A DNA stretch of 64,000 nucleotides from Saccopteryx bilineata (Eukaryota > Chordata > Mammalia > Chiroptera > Emballonuridae). The notes beneath the pieces were generated by a model. The model did not search any database. It saw nothing but the letters and a program-made list of their open reading frames with translations, and was not told the DNA's origin. The DNA lies in contig NC_089501.1 of NCBI RefSeq assembly GCF_036850765.1, positions 16,716,997-16,780,996 of the forward strand, read 5' to 3'. Both the position numbers and the translations under genes were made by a program. How positions within the stretch are numbered: the stretch's first letter is position 1; each line of letters starts with the position of its first letter. Positions 10,998 through 21,500 of the stretch are shown piece by piece.

Positions 10998-11397
10998 GGC
11001 CCTGGCCGGTTGGCTCAGCGGTAGAGCGTCGGCCTAGTGTGTGGAGGACCTGGGTTCGATTCCTGGCCAGGGCACATAGGAGAAGCGCCCATTTGCTTCT
11101 CCACCCCTCCGCCGCGCCTTCCTCTCTGTCTCTCTCTTCCCCTCCCGCAGCCAAGGCTCCATTGGAGCAAAGATGGCCCGGGCACTGGGGATGGCTCTGT
11201 GGCCTCTGCCCCAGGCGCTAGAGTGGCTCTGGTCGCAACATGGCGACGCCCAGGATGGGCAGAGCATCACCCCCTGGTGGGCAGAGCGTTGCCCCATGGT
11301 GGGTGTGCTGGGTGGATCCCGGTCGGGTGCATGCGGGAGTCTGTCTGACTGTCTCTCCCTGTTTCCAGCTTCAGAAAAATGCAAAAAAAAAAAAAAA
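10998..11397 (+). mobile_element. Rhin-type SINE
   Basis: Head GGCCCTGGCCGGTTGGCTCA, B box GGTTCGATTCC, body GGCTCCATTGGAGCAAAGAT, two CTGGTGGG/CATGGTGGG units and the TTTCCAGCTTCAG end, then a poly(A) of about 20. The 10-bp duplication AAAAGACTTA lies at 10988-10997 and 11398-11407. CpG-rich relative to its surroundings. The open frames on both strands are incidental. Confidence 0.93.
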
Positions 11398-11407
11398 AAA
11401 AGACTTA

Positions 11408-12928
11408 ATGTATTAATGATAGCAACATTAAAAATAATTTCACAGAAGCTTAGAACTTTGTGCAGTAAACTTGTATTAAAGTGCTTTAAAGTGTGAAAAC
11501 AAAATAAACATTTTATTTGTGAAATAATATAAATGTTACTCATGTTGAAGAATGGTTTTCTACTTATTAGCAAAATAAAATGATTTTTCTACCTATTAGC
11601 AAAGAATCATAAATTCTTAAAATTGAAGCATGCCATCCTGAATAACTATCATTCTTCTACTAGAATATTGTCAGCGGACAGCAACAAAGAGGCATTAAAA
11701 TATTCACTGTTATGTTTCTAGTTTCAGAGAAAGAACTAAAAATATTATCTTTATATTTTCCTATCTAAGAGTACATTTGACATGAAATTTTGAACAGTCC
11801 TTTCTTTGTTTTTTTATCATTAAAAAATCATTTTAAATATGTCTATTTCAATCTAAAGATCACTGCATATATTGAGAAATGATATTTAGTTTCAGAGGTG
11901 GTACTAAATATCCTCAAACATATATTTGAATTTTGAGTCCTGCCCTAATTTGAGTATTGAGAATCCCTGGCATTTCCAGAGAAAGGCAACACCCGTTATG
12001 GAAAGCATGAGCTGCATGGACGATAAGTCTGAATCATAGTTTTGACATCATGAAATCATTGTAATATGCACTAAAGCTATCAATATAAAAGGAGAGTAAA
12101 CAGAATATACTGCTGTATAAATGTAAAGTGCAATCATTATTATTATCTCTTTTTATGACTTTACCAAAGTATAATTTGACCTCTCAGCAATTGGTTCAAT
12201 TTATGTGCCAGTTCAAATAAAACATAGGTCTTCTAGGTGCCTGAAATAGGACTATAAAATATCTAAAGTTTTTGTAGACCTATTTGTCTATAATAGTTTA
12301 TTATTACTATTTTTATAACCCTATGATATGTAGCTTTGTGGCATGTTCTTTTTAAATGTAACATTTCTATGAATTTATTGTTCATCCTAAAAAATTCAAC
12401 TTGTACCTATTCAGTGTCAATTAACTTCATTATGTTCTCTTAATTCCCTCTTAGAATGATACAGACAAATGCTCTTTTTCCTTTTGCATAAAATATCACA
12501 TTAGTGAGAAACACCTTTAATTATGTGTGAATAATGGAGTAAACAGGAAGCTTATTTCCCTTGCTCACTTCATCAAATAGCATTTATTTTGCACTAACTC
12601 TACCTAACCTTCCTCTGGGTACACAAAATGAATGAGAGTATTAGTGCCCATCAAATATTTTACAACCTGAGGACTAAAGACATGAAAGCACACAATGTTG
12701 AATAACATAAATTCTCATTTTGATATTATGAACTTAAAAAATAAGAGCTTTATGTAATAAGAAATTTAAAAATAATTATTTATTTTCAAATTAGTATTTT
12801 TTTGACCCTTTTGTTTGTTAAAGTTTGTGGGTATCAATGTTAAAATCTATGAATAATTAGTTTGGTGTACACTAAGAACAAGGACAGATGATTAACCAAA
12901 CATATTAAAATACATGTCAGCATTTTTA
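11408..12928. other. AT-rich unique sequence, possible L2 trace
   Basis: No gene seen. Around 12560-12720 (CATTTATTTTGCACTAACTC onward) there is a faint resemblance to LINE-2 3' sequence, too weak to call separately. The direct repeat ATGTCAGCATTTTTA at 12914-12928 belongs to the next SINE. Confidence 0.4.
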
Positions 12929-13248
12929 TTTTTTATTTTATTTTATTTTTGTGACAGAGACAGAGAGAGGGACAGATAAAGACAGACAGACAGGAAGGGA
13001 GAGAGATGAGAAGCATCAATTCTTTGTTGTGGCACCTTAGTTGTTCATTGATTGCTTTTTTCTATGTGCCTTGACCGGGGGCTAAAGCAGAGCAAGTGGC
13101 CCCTTGCTCAAGCCAGCGACCTTGGGCTGAAGCTGGTGAGCTTTATTCAAACCAGATAAGCCCATGCTCAAACTGGCGACCTCGGGGTTTTGAACCTGAG
13201 TCCTCGCGTCTCAGTCCGATGTTCTATCCACTGCACCACCGCATGGCC
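12929..13248 (-). mobile_element. Ves-related long SINE, reverse orientation
   Basis: The plus strand shows the mirror image of the element at 796: a T-rich tail, GACAGAGACAGAGAGAGGGA, GAGAAGCATCAATTC, CTTAGTTGTTCATTGATTGC, CTCAAGCCAGCGACCTTGGG, then the B box (GTTTTGAACC) and the A box (TATCCACTGCACCACCGC). A 15-bp target duplication with one mismatch flanks it: ATGTCAGCATTTTTA (12914-12928) and ATGTCAACATTTTTA (13249-13263). Confidence 0.93.
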
Positions 13249-13263
13249 ATGTCAACATTTTTA

Positions 13264-16200
13264 AATGCTCTCTGTGGACTAAAGAAGGTTCTTAACACCC
13301 ACCTGCTCCCCACCTTTTTGGGTTTATATCTTCATTTTCAACAAAATATATAGGACCACATCTTGGAAGCAAAAGAAAACTCCTCAGCCAGAAAAGAAAA
13401 AAAGTTAAGTTTGTAAGATTAGAACTTCTTAATTTTTATACGTATATGCATGTGTAAATATACACATGTATGCATGTTTGTATGTGTATACTGTAGTCCC
13501 AAGACAGTAAGAAAGAAATCTTTCTATATATATATATATTTTTTTTTCTTTTCAATACATGACCTATCTACAGAAAAAGAATTATGGGATTTTGGTAGCA
13601 TTCTGGGTAACATTTTTAGATTATACTTTAAGGAAATAAGAAAAAAATTATCTGATTTAAGAGCTTGACAAGAGCTGTCTGAGTTTCAGCAGAAAGGGAC
13701 ATTAGTAATCAAGAAGTATCATTTACAAGGTGACCTTCTTATGGCAACTGTCAAGTTACAGCTTGACCTAAAGAAAATCAACATCATTTAAGGTCACAAT
13801 GAACTTCTAAGGGCTTGTTTTTAAGAGCATAGGTTAAAAGACACACTATTATGAGTCAGTGCATATGATTGTACTAAAGCAAGTTTTATAGCATGTCATT
13901 TTCTTAAAATTTTGCTTATAAGTTCAATGGCTGTCATTGAACTGTGGTTTTGTTATTTTTCTAATTTAATTTTCTACATCAACTTCAGACACTCGGACAT
14001 AATGCCTATTAAAATGTCAGCCACAACATGATAGGGTTATGCTATAGCAATATAACAATTTAATAACAATATGATCAGCTTAATATTTGTTGTTTTTCTT
14101 ATAAATTAAAACAAAGAACATAGGTCATAAATGTTTAATGAAAACTAATGTATGAAGAAAGGTATTTGGTGACAAATCAGAAGACAGAGCAATACTTCAT
14201 GGTGACTTTACAAACCATGTGACTTTTATAGCTAACAGGGAATAGTAAAACCCTAGGGAAATGTTACAATTTAAATTAAATGTCAATGAAAGGTTCTAGT
14301 CAAGGCGGTAGAGACAAAGCACACAAGTTTATTTTTCTTGGAAATCTTGGAAATCAACACAAAATGCCTGAAAAAATTCAATCTACAAAATAAATTGTAG
14401 ACTAGTAGACAATCTTCAAGAGAAAACTAATTACTAGAATTTATAAGTAAAGATGTACCACAGACTATATCAGAGAGAAATAAAGAGATGACAAGCATTG
14501 GAAATTGAAAGATGCCAAGAAGAGATTGAGAAGCTTCCATTGTATCTAGGAGGATTTTCAGAGGGAACAACTATTCAAAACTTGAGAAAGAAAATATTCT
14601 ATGATAATGCTTGAAAATTTTCAGGAAATGAAGAAAACTCTCATTTTTTATATTAAAAAATTTATCTACTAAATGATTTTAAACAAAAAATTCTCATTTA
14701 GACAAATCATAGTCAATGGAGACCTTTTAATACTTTTATAAAAATCAAAAACACTAGTTTCTTTTTTCTATAACTGACCCCTGTCACTTTTTATACAAAC
14801 TTTAATCACCACAGGGCACATATTTAGACTTACACATTTTCCCCCTAATAAACCTGGGACCTTTACTTTCATTTTTTGGTATTCTTTCTAACTTTTCACT
14901 GTGTTTAAAATGCTACCTGGTTAGCTCAGAAAGAATTGCTTTTCCTACTGTAACCAACTCTGCCTTCCTCTCTGAGTATAGTATAATTATTTTCTTAATT
15001 TGTTAGCTTGTTATATGAAATGTTTTATTTATATTTGCAACCTCCATATTTCCCCACATTTTTCTGTGTGGAATAGCCCCTCAGTAAACATTTTAAAATA
15101 AAGCAGTGAATGAATGAACCCAGAGAAAGTTCTCCAATTATTTCCAGCCATCAAATAGCTCTTATTTAAATATTTGTTTTATTGAAAAGCATGACATTTT
15201 AATACTTTGGGAAAAAACATAGTTGGACCTTACGAGTTGCAGTAAAATTTGTTTAGTAATAACAAATAAAAAGCAACATCCGCAAAGATGCTAGTTTTTA
15301 ATGGGTTTGAGATAAATAAAGATTAATAGAGTTTTCTTTACTCTAGGCAAGTTAGAGAAAAGATTTTTAATTATTTGTTACCATATGAATAATGTGATTA
15401 GGTTTTCATTGAAAGCCACAAAAAAAAAAGAAAAAATTATAAATCCATAGCTTAAGTTCAGAATAACCTATTTTCTTATAATAGCAATTGATAAACATTA
15501 CAAATAAAAAATTTAAATAAAGTCCTCTATTAATAAAAGTGTGGAAAAGGGTTTAAAACCATCTCTTCTGAATTGTATATGTGGAATAATTTGACATCCT
15601 GGTGAGCTTTTTCTAAGTTACAAATAAACTTTGATTTATTTTGGAACTGTGATTTCCCTCTTTTTAGTTTATTTTGATCGAATGGGCCATTTTTTATTTC
15701 CCTATTAACATTTTATATTCAGTTTGACCACTTCACTATTAATTAGTTTTCATTTAGGCTTGCTGTTCTCTTTGCTTCCTTGATATTAAGAAATATTTCT
15801 TAAAGAGAATTTGAAAGAAGTAGTAAGTAGATTTACAATTCTAGGAAGAGCAAACCTGTGTATGTATGTAAGTAAGTATATATGAATCTATATGTATTAT
15901 CTATGTATTTATATATAGTCTACCCAGAAGGGGTGAACTCTGGGACATGAGAACTCTAAGTATCAGATTCTTCCTCCACAAATATTACACACAAGATAAA
16001 ACTTATTTTTAAATTAATGGCATTTTTAAAAATATAACATATATTTTTAGAAAATACATTCTTTAATTTTGATAGTTTATCTGTTACAAAGATAGTTTAC
16101 CCACCTAAATCACAAAATAATCAACTTGAGATATCTAAATTGATTTTACTTAGAAGATAAGTAAAAAGTAATTTATCAATCTTTACAGAGAACTGCAAAT

Positions 16201-17004
16201 GAAGCTGAAAAAAACAAGGCCTATTTTTAAAACAAAATGCATCAAATGTTAGGGCTTTGGGTCTACTGTCTAATTAACTGGATCGTCATATTTTTAAATT
16301 AATGGAGCATTGTGTTGCACACAGAGGATTAGAAACAGAGTACATACTTGGCTGATGAAAAATTATATTTTAACTATCAAATTAGTTAAAAGTGAGAATT
16401 TCTAATATCTATTCTTTATAAAGCCATATATAAACCCAAAATAGTTCTTCAGAAAGAATAAAAAAATATTTTGCATCAAAAGACAGCCAGGAACTTGAGT
16501 TTTTACTTTCTAAGATAATGGATATAAAAAGTGGACCATTCTCAGCTCACAACCAGTGATCACAGATAAAGCTATTATAGTATCTGATTGAATGACCGTA
16601 TGCTAATTAGATAATGTCTGCCTTGTGACAGCTTGACTCTTTCAGGTAAATATCTCAAGAGGAAAAATGATGAATAACATGATTAAGAGAAGATTTAATT
16701 TACTTAGATCTCAGGCATTTCTGGTTACTCATGAAATGTTCTGATTACATTGCAATTATATGAAATAATCTTAGATAATGGTTGCATAATATAGGGACTA
16801 CTCTCTATTCCTTCTGAAAAGCAATTGTGGTTACAGTTGGCATTTTTTAGTGTGAATGCTGCTCCTATAACACCAGTTCCTCTGAAAAGTTTGGCAATAA
16901 GTGAGATTGATGACTGAGAACCATGAAACTCATGGAATCATGACCTTTCTGAAACATCCAGAGAATCCATCTCTGTCCTCTCATTTTGAATATTGCAAAT
17001 GGGC
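13264..17004. other. Long repeat-poor AT-rich sequence
   Basis: No interspersed repeat that I recognise and no credible gene. It has a short (TA)n run at about 13526-13540 and GTATGTAAGTAAGTA-type simple sequence near 15860. A weak L2/MIR-like tail (GAATGAATGAACC) lies near 15108. The part at 16540-16810 looks more complex than its surroundings and is reported as a candidate conserved element. Confidence 0.45.
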
Positions 17005-17185
17005 AAAGCATGAAATTGGGAAGCAGGTGACATAGATTATAGTTCAGACCTTAACTCAAACTGGTTGTGTGACCTTAGATACCTTTCATAAATCTTTTGA
17101 GTTTACCTATTTTTTTTTTTGCAGAATGAGTGGATTAAATTAGATTGCGGGGCTCGAGCCCAGCTCTAAAATTTTGTGAATTTAA
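17005..17185 (+). repeat. MIR SINE fragment
   Basis: The order of landmarks matches the mammalian MIR core: an AGATTATAGTTCAGACCTTA head, AACTGGTTGTGTGACCTTAG (the conserved core), ACCTTTCATAAATCTTTTGA, TTTACCTATTTT and GCAGAATGAGTGGATTAAAT. Diverged, with no poly(A) and no target duplication, as expected for a pre-placental repeat. Confidence 0.7.
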
Positions 17186-18084
17186 AAGAAGCTGCTAATA
17201 TATAAAATATGTATTTTGAATTTAAAAAACTAGTGCTAATATTTTGCAAATAAGCAAATACTTAAATTATTTCACCCTTTGGATTAGTTACTTTTTTTTG
17301 TCCATTTATGACCATTGCAAGCTCATTCCTAAAGACAACTTAAATCTTTTTCATATCAGATAACTCAAAAGCTATTTTAAACAATTCTATTTCAGAAATA
17401 TTCAAAGATGAATATTTTCTCAGATAATTAGAATAGCCAAAGTGTCCAGATTCATTTTTTTTTCTAATGTATTAAAAATAAATTTTATCTCTGATGTACT
17501 GTTTTACTGATACAAAGTAAACCTTGTGCAAATAAACATTCAGTTAAACATTGCTTTTAAAATAACTGGCTCATGGTTTAGATGACACAAATACTAGGTA
17601 GGACATTATGAAGAATTTAACATAAGCATAACAGAAGTGGAATAAATATGACATGATTATCTTAAACTGATTCAGTTCTTATTAGAAATAAACTCCCATT
17701 ACAGAAGCCAGTGGGAACAAAGTATGCAATAGTAGAAAATATAGGATTTTCAGTTACCATAAATCTGATAAATTGGCCATCAGTGGCTAAGTGGCAACAT
17801 AACTCTAGCTCAAGAAAACCAAAAGTGGACAATTGATTGTTCCTTGAGGAGCCATTATTGATTTAAGCATAGATATCTAAACCATTATGTAATTTCTGGT
17901 GATCCAATATACATATATCTATTCTCCTGTCCCCCCCCTTCCCCATACATAGGGTGGGCTCATCTGGAACAAAATCAGTTCTGGCAGTAAAAAATGTCTT
18001 CCTATTATTAAGTAAGACATGAGACGTTAATAGTCATATCAATATTTTCTATGTGTGATAATCTGATCTAAACATTTTTCAATT
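17186..18084. other. Unique AT-rich sequence
   Basis: Nothing recognised beyond a C run (CCCCCCCC-like) near 17933. No open frame of interest. Confidence 0.5.
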
Positions 18085-18450
18085 ATTATATATTATTCTT
18101 CAACCCTCAAATAAGATGAGTTCTATCTTATCTACATTTTGTAAATGAGACAACTAAAATTTAACGATTAAGTAATTTGTCCAAGTGTACATATTTGGAA
18201 GGTGGTATTGTTGGTTTGTTTTTTATTATTATTTATTTGTAAAGAGAGAGAGGAGAGAGGACAGAGAGAGAAAAAAGGGAGAAGAGCAAGAAGCATCAAC
18301 TCCCATACATGCCTTGACTAGGCAAGCCCAGGGTTTTGAACTAGCAACCTCAGCATTCCAGGTTGATGCTTTATCCACTACACCACCCAGGTCAGGCATT
18401 GTTGGTTCTTAAATCCATGTCTGGGGGAGTCCAAAGCCAATTATTTTAAT
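18085..18450 (-). repeat. MIR fragment, reverse, split by a SINE
   Basis: The plus strand reads TCTTATCTACATTTTGTAAA, GAGACAACTAAAATTTAACG and TTAAGTAATTTGTCCAAGTG, the reverse complement of the MIR core. After the SINE at 18217-18397 it resumes with TTAAATCCATGTCTGGGGGA and GTCCAAAGCC, the other end of MIR. The SINE therefore inserted into an older MIR. Confidence 0.65.
18217..18397 (-). mobile_element. Short Ves-related SINE, reverse orientation
   Basis: Minus-strand head GCCTGACCTGGGTGGTGTAG, B box complement GGGTTTTGAACTAG, and GAAGCATCAACTCCCATACA at its 3' half. A 10-bp duplication ATTGTTGGTT lies at 18207-18216 and 18398-18407. Inserted into a MIR. Confidence 0.9.
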
Positions 18451-18887
18451 CAGAATATTATATTGTTTTAATATTAAATTGAAACTGTGTCAGAATAACT
18501 CAAGAAAATAAGCCTGTACAATCACAGGATGTCCTTGGTTGGGCAATAACTGGGATGTTCTATCTCTCCAAACTGTTGAAGATCCTCTAGAGCAGAAAGT
18601 GTGAGTCCTTCCCATCACCTGTCAAAGAGCTAGCATAGGCAGAAGGCTGTTACACTCATAAAATTTTATTTATTAGTATTTGATTTACAAATATTCCCAC
18701 AATATTTTTTAATGTGGCTATGTAAAAATCCAAATGAAATACATAGATAAAAACATTGCTTGTATAGATAATTTTCATAACAGCTTTTCTTCAGGACTGA
18801 GGGAGAAGATAGATATAGAATGATGCTTTCCTCTTCCATTTGTCCCTAAAATCCTCTGTTTACAATTGAAGTATCGATTGTTAAAGT
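18451..18887. other. Unique spacer
   Basis: No gene, repeat or RNA recognised. Confidence 0.5.
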
Positions 18888-18892
18888 AATAT

Positions 18893-18931
<39 letters not shown>

Positions 18932-19234
18932 TAACAAGAGAGAAACAGAGAACTCATAGTTGCTGCACATTAGTTGTTCATTGATTACTTCTCATATGTA
19001 CCTTCAACAGGGTGAGAGGGGCAGCTCCAGCTAAGCCAGTGACCCTTTGCTCAAACTAGCGACTTTGGGCTTCAAGCCAGTGACCTTTGGGCTCAAGCCA
19101 GCAACCATGGGATCATGTCTATAACCTACACTCAAGCTGGCAACCCCATGCTCAAATCAATGACCTCAGATTTCGAACCTGGGTCCTCAGCGTCCCAAGT
19201 TGGTGCTCTATCCACTGTGCCACCACCAGTCAGG
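18888..19234 (-). mobile_element. Ves-related long SINE, reverse, with (ATTT)n tail
   Basis: Begins with about 40 bases of (ATTT)n, the mirror of an AAAT tail. Then come CTTAGTTGTTCATTGATTAC-type sequence, four or so CTCAAGCCAGTGACC units, the B-box complement TTTCGAACCTGGGTCCTC and the A-box complement TATCCACTGTGCCACCACCA. The repeated units are more numerous than in the copy at 12929. I did not find a clean target duplication. Confidence 0.85.
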
Positions 19235-19249
19235 TGTTAATTTTAAAAA

Positions 19250-19600
19250 ATTGGCCTTTGAAAGCAAACCTAGACTTAAACCTGGGTCAATGTCCTCGAA
19301 TTTCACAAGTGAAACTTAAGAACAGCCAATTAGAAGCAGCCACTTAAACTTTCTCAAAGTAGGCAACTACTTAAGGTGTAACCAATCAAATAATTGCTTT
19401 GCTTTGATTCAGTATCTTCTCTATAAAAACTTTTCCCCTAACTCTTGTCATTGGAATAATCCTAACTACTTTGGTTTGACACTGCCAGATTTTAATTGAT
19501 GTACTATATGTTCAAATAAACTCTTGAAAAAATTTTAATTGCCTCAGTTTACCTGTTATTACAATTTTATTGCCTTTTTTTCATACAATGCCTATTGTAC
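19250..19600 (+). mobile_element. LTR fragment of an endogenous retrovirus-like element
   Basis: Layout of an LTR promoter and processing region: AACCAATCAAATAATTGC (CCAAT-like), a TATA box (TATAAAA, 19422-19428), then a poly(A) signal AATAAA (19515-19520) followed by a T/G-rich stretch. No coding sequence accompanies it and I could not fix both ends. Identification rests on promoter and polyadenylation spacing, plus a faint memory of mammalian LTRs. Confidence 0.5.
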
Positions 19601-19641
19601 AAAAAAAGTTAGATCAGGAGACTATAGAAAATAAGGGAAAT

Positions 19642-19873
19642 TGGCCTGACCTGTGGTGGTGCAGTGGATAAAGCGTCGACCTGGAAATGCTGAGGTCGCC
19701 GGTTCGAAACCCTGGGCTTGCCTGGTCAAGGCACATATGGGAGTTGATGCTTCTAGCTCCTCCCCCTTCTCTCTCTCTCTGTCTCTCCTCTCTCTCTCTG
19801 TCTCTCCCTCTCCTCTCCAAAATAAATAAATAATAAAAAAAAAATGAAAAAAAAAATGAAAAAAAAAAAAAAA
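19642..19873 (+). mobile_element. Short Ves-related SINE, young
   Basis: Head TGGCCTGACCTGTGGTGGTG, A box GTGCAGTGGATAAAGC, B box GGTTCGAAACC, then GTCAAGGCACATATGGGAGT, a (CT)n stretch and an A-rich tail broken by single T and G bases. An exact 16-bp target duplication, AGAAAATAAGGGAAAT, lies at 19626-19641 and 19874-19889, so the insertion is recent. Confidence 0.95.
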
Positions 19874-19998
19874 AGAAAATAAGGGAAATAATGCTTTCTC
19901 TTTACTATTAAGAAAGAGAATAAAATTAAAACTTCCCAAAAAATAGGGTTTGGGAACATATTTCATCTCTCTTAAACTTTATTTTAAAATATTTTATA

Positions 19999-20680
19999 GA
20001 ATGAAGTCAGAGAAATGGCGCCATGAGGAGTGCTCCCGATACTTCTCCCTGAAACTTCAACAAATTCAACAACCAGAGACAGAAAAACAATCTCAGGAGC
20101 ATCTGAAATATACATACATCAAACAAAGGTACAATTGGGCAAAAAGATGGCTGAATATATAATCCACTCTGAAGGAAATAAAACGGAGAACGGAGTATTC
20201 CACTTTCCTCACTGACCTGAGAAAGGGCTGCTTTCACTTGGAACCGAGAGAAAGCGAGGGTTGGGGGCACAGAAAAAGCTGGGCTAGGGCAGAGACGTTG
20301 AAGCTGAGGAGAGAGTGTTCCCACAGCTCAGCCCACACAGAGCTAATACCAGCAGCAGACCCTGGCAGAGGTGGGCGAGCAGTTGTTTTGTTTACTCCCA
20401 GTATCCTGGTTGGTGAGCACGGGCAGTGTACGAGTGGATCCACCTGGCACTTTGGGCATGGGTGCCTGTGTTCTCAGGTGGAGGGTTTGGGTTGGTAGGG
20501 GCCTTCTGTGTGGGCTGTAACCAGAGTTTCTGTAAATCCCGGCTCCCCAACAACAAAGTGTGGGAAGTACACGAAAGCCAGCTTTCCTACACCCGGACCT
20601 CTCTGGGTCCAATGCCTTCAACAGCCATACAGGCTAACAAAGCACACTCCTGGGGAAAAGAACTGTGGAAGTGGTTCCTA
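19999..20680 (+). promoter_or_regulatory. LINE-1 5' UTR (internal promoter region)
   Basis: GC-richer than its surroundings. It starts immediately at the target duplication, with GAATGAAGTCAGAGAAATGG, and holds AAATGGCG at 20013-20020, a good match to the YY1 core (AANATGGC) within the first ~22 bases of the element. The human L1 has its YY1 site at a comparable position, where it sets the transcription start. Starting at the L1 5' end means the copy was not 5' truncated. Several overlapping small open frames here are not genes. Confidence 0.65.
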
Positions 20681-20889
20681 TTCTACTCAAAGTCTTCCAA
20701 AAATTGAAGAAGAAGCAATACTGCCAAACACATTTTATGAGGCCAACATAACCCTCATACCAAAACCTGGCAAGGACAACACAAAAAAGGAAAACTACAG
20801 ACCAATATCTCTAATGAATACAGATGCTAAAATACTAAAACAAAATACTAGCAAATTGAATACAACAACACATTAAAAAAAAAATTATC

Positions 20890-21090
20890 GCCTGACCTGT
20901 GGTGACACAGTGGATAAAGTGTCCACTTGGAAATGCTGAGGTTGCCGGTTCGAAACCCTGGGCTTGCCTAGTCAAGGCACATATGGGAGTTGATGCTTCC
21001 AGCTCCTCCCCTCATCTCTCTCTGTCTCTCCTCTCTCTCTCTCTGTGTCTCTCCCTCTCCTCTCTAAAATGAATAAATAAATAAAAAATT
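20890..21090 (+). mobile_element. Short Ves-related SINE nested in L1
   Basis: GCCTGACCTGTGGTGACACA head, GGTTCGAAACC B box, GTCAAGGCACATATGGGAGT, (CT)n and AAATAAATAAA tail. It lies in the L1 ORF2 sequence CATTAAAAAAATTATCATGA, with AAAAAATTATC before it and an AAAATATTATC copy after it. Confidence 0.9.
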
Positions 21091-21107
21091 AAAAAAAATA
21101 TTATCAT

Positions 21108-21500
21108 GGCCCTGGCCAGTTGGCTCGGCGGTAGAGCGTCAGCCTGGCGTGCGGGGGACCCGGGTTTGATTCCTGGCCAGGGCACATAGGAGAGGCACCC
21201 ATTTGCTTCTCCTCCCCCCCCCTTCCTCTCTGTCTCTCTCTTCCCCTCCCGCAGCCAAGGCTCCATTGGAGCAAAGATGGCCCGGGCACTGGGGATGGCT
21301 CCTTGGCCTCTGCCCCAGGCACTAGAGTGGCTCTGGTCACGGCAGAGCGACACCCCGGAGGGGCAGAGCATCGCCCCCTGGTGGGCAGAGCGTTGCCCCT
21401 GGTGGGCGTGCCGGATGGATCCCGGTCGGGCGCATGCGGGAGTCTGTCTGACTGTCTCTCCCCATTTCCAGCTTCAGAAAAATACAAAAAAAAAAAAAAA
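21108..21500 (+). mobile_element. Rhin-type SINE nested in L1 next to another SINE
   Basis: Full-length copy: GGCCCTGGCCAGTTGGCTCG head, GGTTTGATTCC B box, GCTCCATTGGAGCAAAGATG body, the tandem CTGGTGGG units and the TTTCCAGCTTCAG end. The duplicated ATTATCAT appears just before it (21100-21107) and just after (21501-21508), where the L1 resumes with ATCTAGTGGGATTCATCCCA. It holds an exact CTCF-type core at 21372-21384. Confidence 0.93.

Noticed and set aside
11034..11573. 179-codon minus-strand frame
   Set aside because: Runs through a SINE and its poly(A) into flanking AT-rich DNA; no domain and no context.
18890..18932. (ATTT)n as an independent satellite or CRISPR-like array
   Set aside because: It is the tail of a reverse-oriented SINE; there are no spacers and no longer repeat unit.
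19642..19712. tRNA gene call from A and B boxes at SINE heads
   Set aside because: The boxes belong to tRNA-derived SINE heads; no cloverleaf with acceptor stem and anticodon loop can be defended, and the body and tail of the SINE follow directly.
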